Shown here piece by piece: positions 4,921 through 6,343 of a stretch of 6,343 nt of DNA (its first letter is position 1; every line of letters begins with the position of its first letter). Both the position numbers and the translations under genes were made by a program. The stretch is from JAEXNA01 sp050486105 (GTDB lineage: Bacteria; Vulcanimicrobiota; Xenobia; Xenobiales; JADMJV01): contig JBJHCR010000352.1 of assembly GCA_050486105.1 (NCBI GenBank), positions 1 through 6,343 of the forward strand, read 5' to 3'. The notes below the pieces were generated by a model. The model had not been told where the DNA came from and did not search any database. It saw nothing but the letters and a program-made list of their open reading frames with translations.

Positions 4921-6045
4921 ATGAGAATTGAAAAGTCAAAATTTCAGTCTGCCATTTTTGTCGGGCTTGATGTCCACAAGAACACTATTGCACTCGCAGC
5001 TCGGTCTTACGAAAAAGGTCTGATTGTAGAGAGAGTCTTCTCGACAAAGGATCTTAACAAGTTGCGCAAGTTCCTCAGCGAGCTTTCTCGCAGGGGACCG
5101 GTGAGATGTTGCTACGAAGCCAGCGGCGCGGGATTTTTTCTTCAACGCCAGATGAAAGAATGGGGGATCCCGTGCGAGATTGCTGCCTCCTCACTCATTC
5201 CAAGAAAGCCCGGCGACAGAAGGAAAAACGACCGACTAGATGCCCGAATGCTGGCGGAGTACTATCAGGCGGGATTGCTCACGATGGTCTGTGTTCCCAC
5301 CGTCGAGATGGAGGCAGCCAGGGGAGTTGTCCGTTGTCGCCAGTCCTTTCGAAAGAAGGTGACCCAGGTCAAGCATCAGATCACGAAATTTCTACATACC
5401 AAAGGAGTGCTCTACACCGAAGGTTTAGCTTGGACCGGGCAACACCGTGACTGGCTGTCAAGACTGAAATTCAACAGCGAAGAAGATAATTTCACCTTTC
5501 GGATGTACCTGGGGACACTACAACATCTCGAGAGTTCTCTAGACGAGCTGGACATGAAAATTCAAGCTCTATCAGAAAAGGAGCCATTTCAAGAATCGGT
5601 ACGTTGTTTGCGAGGCTTTCGTGGTGTAGACACTCTCACCGCCATGGTTCTGGTCACTGAGATTGGGGACGTGCGTCGTTTCAAGTCTCCGCGCCACTTG
5701 ATGTCCTATGTCGGCCTCACGCCGTCTCTTCACCAAAGTGGAGATTCCGGAAACAAGGCAGGCGGGATAACAAAAACCGGCAGCGCAAGGTGTCGACACG
5801 TACTCGTTCAAGCAGCTTGGTGCAACGTTAAGGCGCCTCGTGTCAGTCGAGACCTGAGGCTCCGTCAGAAGGGCTTGCCAGCCTGGGCGATAGACGACTC
5901 TTGGCGTGCTCAAAAACGTTTGTACAGCAGATTTAAACATCTGGAGATCACGGTTGGTCGACACAAGGCGATCGTCGCTATAGCGAGAGAACTCATCGGT
6001 TTTCTTGGTGTAGCGCTCTATCAAGTACAGTCCGGCACCCGATAG
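4921..6045 (+). CDS. IS110-family (IS1111-type) DEDD transposase
   Basis: This 374-residue RNA-guided recombinase of the element combines a RuvC-like N-terminal domain with a C-terminal Tnp domain carrying the nucleophilic serine. Visible catalytic residues are D17 in GLDVHK, E66 in CCYEASG, and D104 and D107 in KNDRLDAR. The C-terminal part has LRGFRGVDTLTA (230-241), MSYVGLTPSLHQSG (261-274) with S273 as the likely serine, and GGITKTGSARCRHVL (281-295). A helical coiled stretch, about 195-220, joins the domains as in relatives. The ATG at 4921 has AAAGGAAG 8 bases upstream. Nothing is truncated, so the enzyme is probably active. Its guide RNA is predicted in the downstream region 6108-6282. 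Read on the opposite strand, a long shadow frame over the 3' end has no protein features. Confidence 0.93.
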   Translation: MRIEKSKFQSAIFVGLDVHKNTIALAARSYEKGLIVERVFSTKDLNKLRKFLSELSRRGPVRCCYEASGAGFFLQRQMKEWGIPCEIAASSLIPRKPGDRRKNDRLDARMLAEYYQAGLLTMVCVPTVEMEAARGVVRCRQSFRKKVTQVKHQITKFLHTKGVLYTEGLAWTGQHRDWLSRLKFNSEEDNFTFRMYLGTLQHLESSLDELDMKIQALSEKEPFQESVRCLRGFRGVDTLTAMVLVTEIGDVRRFKSPRHLMSYVGLTPSLHQSGDSGNKAGGITKTGSARCRHVLVQAAWCNVKAPRVSRDLRLRQKGLPAWAIDDSWRAQKRLYSRFKHLEITVGRHKAIVAIARELIGFLGVALYQVQSGTR

Positions 6046-6048
6046 GCA

Positions 6049-6061
6049 CGGCTCAGAGCCG
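6049..6061 (+). other. Short hairpin just after the transposase stop
   Basis: CGGCTC-A-GAGCCG is a near-perfect palindrome 3 bases after the TAG. As a hairpin it gives a 4-5 bp GC stem without a U-tract, so it is a weak terminator at best. It may instead mark a processing point between the transposase mRNA and the downstream RNA. Confidence 0.3.
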
Positions 6062-6107
6062 AAAACCGATGACCAACACGAAGTAGGAACAAAGTTTGGA
6101 CAAAACA

Positions 6108-6282
6108 CCGATAACTCGGAGCACGTTAGGAAAATTCTCGAGTTGCACTATGTGGCAGTCTCGGCTGATCCACGTCCCTAGTTTGAGACCCTTCCCGACG
6201 AATACTTATCATGTGGCACCGACTCTACCGGTGATCCACGAATATCAGAGTGATTCGACGTCGAAGAAGCCCGAGTTATCGG
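6108..6282 (+). ncRNA. Predicted bridge RNA (seekRNA) of the IS1111-type element
   Basis: A 12-bp perfect stem (6108-6119 with 6271-6282, CCGATAACTCGG) closes a 175-nt domain containing two hairpins. Hairpin A (6136-6188) has an outer stem 6136-6143/6181-6188 and an inner stem 6152-6158/6165-6173. Hairpin B (6191-6269) has an outer stem 6191-6203/6253-6269, with interruptions, and an inner stem 6213-6221/6229-6239. The inner stems share ATGTGGCA on the 5' side and TGATCCACG on the 3' side, including the same AT bulge. Loop A carries CCTAGTT (6177-6183), identical to the left insertion junction. Loop B carries ATATCAG (6242-6248), identical to the element's right end. Known bridge RNAs have this order, target-binding loop then donor-binding loop, and similar size (about 177 nt for IS621). 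IS1111-group elements place the RNA downstream of the transposase. The exact RNA ends and its promoter are not visible. Confidence 0.75.
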
Positions 6283-6319
6283 TTGTTGCGTCCTTTACAA
6301 AGAAAACCACTGCGGGGGG

Positions 6320-6325
6320 TTGACT
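6320..6325 (+). promoter_or_regulatory. -35 box that may form a promoter on circularisation
   Basis: TTGACT near the right end is a good -35 hexamer (five of six) facing out of the element. If the ends join through one AG core, it lies 18 bp upstream of TAAGAT (4810-4815), four of six -10 matches. The joined circle would thus carry a promoter reading toward the transposase. IS110-family circles are known to create such junction promoters. Confidence 0.5.
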
Positions 6326-6326
6326 G

Positions 6327-6337
6327 GGTCCGTCCAT
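6327..6337 (+). repeat. Right subterminal inverted repeat of the IS1111-type element
   Basis: GGTCCGTCCAT is the exact reverse complement of 4814-4824. Only ATC (6338-6340) separates it from the proposed AG core at 6341-6342. Confidence 0.85.
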
Positions 6338-6343
6338 ATCAGT

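Larger units (their letters stand above)
4807..6340 (+). mobile_element. IS110-family insertion sequence, IS1111 type, apparently complete
   Basis: The element of about 1534 bp has one DEDD transposase gene, 11-bp perfect inverted repeats that are subterminal rather than at the tips, a short left end (about 114 bp) and a long noncoding right end (about 295 bp). Subterminal repeats plus a long 3' noncoding region are hallmarks of the IS1111 group. These elements move as circles by recombination at a short core and make no ordinary target duplication. Boundaries are inferred from an AG that occurs at 4807-4808 and again at 6341-6342 (AGT on both sides). The window ends three bases past the element, so the right flank cannot be read. 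Confidence 0.8.

Noticed and set aside
5572..6108. 178-codon minus-strand frame over the transposase 3' end
   Set aside because: It is antisense to the conserved C-terminal transposase domain, and its translation has no recognisable features.
6096..6323. 75-codon plus-strand frame downstream of the transposase
   Set aside because: It overlaps the predicted structured RNA, has no ribosome binding site and no protein-like motifs. The sequence here is constrained by base pairing instead.
1..6343. CRISPR arrays, tRNA or rRNA genes
   Set aside because: I saw no spaced identical repeats and no tRNA- or rRNA-like sequence on either strand.

Overview
This is bacterial DNA of moderate GC content: genes preceded by Shine-Dalgarno sites, a signal-peptide nuclease, and at least three different mobile-element types. 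I could not assign a lineage. The window joins an ordinary chromosomal stretch (about 1-2860) to an accessory stretch (about 2860-6343) made of broken genes, nested mobile-element remnants and one intact insertion sequence.

Left part. A 5'-truncated gene of unknown function with a C-terminal membrane hairpin ends at 807. A short coding-looking tail in another frame (797-919) suggests either a frameshift or a tiny downstream gene. Next comes a secreted thermonuclease-type nuclease (1004-1525). It faces a small two-helix membrane protein on the minus strand (1532-1909), upstream of which lies an endonuclease/exonuclease/phosphatase-family hydrolase (2024-2860, minus). The nuclease and the small membrane protein carry promoters of the same unusual geometry: two CTGACA repeats on a 10-bp period, then 11 bp, then a -10 box. 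This is the layout of a Pho box or similar OmpR/PhoB-family operator, so the two genes are probably co-regulated.

Middle part. Positions 2923-3690 are a graveyard. It holds the front of an ADP-ribosyltransferase-like gene (YHGT motif, plus strand), a piece of a tyrosine recombinase (minus strand), and an IS66 remnant whose GTAA end sits exactly where the recombinase similarity stops. The IS66 tnpA has two in-frame stops and tnpB is cut after its DMRKSFD motif. A two-helix membrane protein of unknown function (3798-4808) follows, with its own promoter.

Right part. An apparently complete IS110-family element of the IS1111 type fills 4807-6340. Its DEDD transposase (4921-6045) has all expected catalytic residues. 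The 11-bp inverted repeats are subterminal. The roughly 280-bp region downstream of the transposase folds on paper into a compact 175-nt RNA (6108-6282): a 12-bp closing stem around two related hairpins, each with an internal loop. The first loop carries 7 nt matching the left insertion junction (CCTAGTT) and the second carries 7 nt matching the right end of the element (ATATCAG). Both contain the proposed AG core. This is the layout of a bridge RNA (seekRNA) that guides target and donor choice, and it is the most interesting part of the window. The element sits precisely at the TAG stop codon of the preceding gene, leaving that protein intact.
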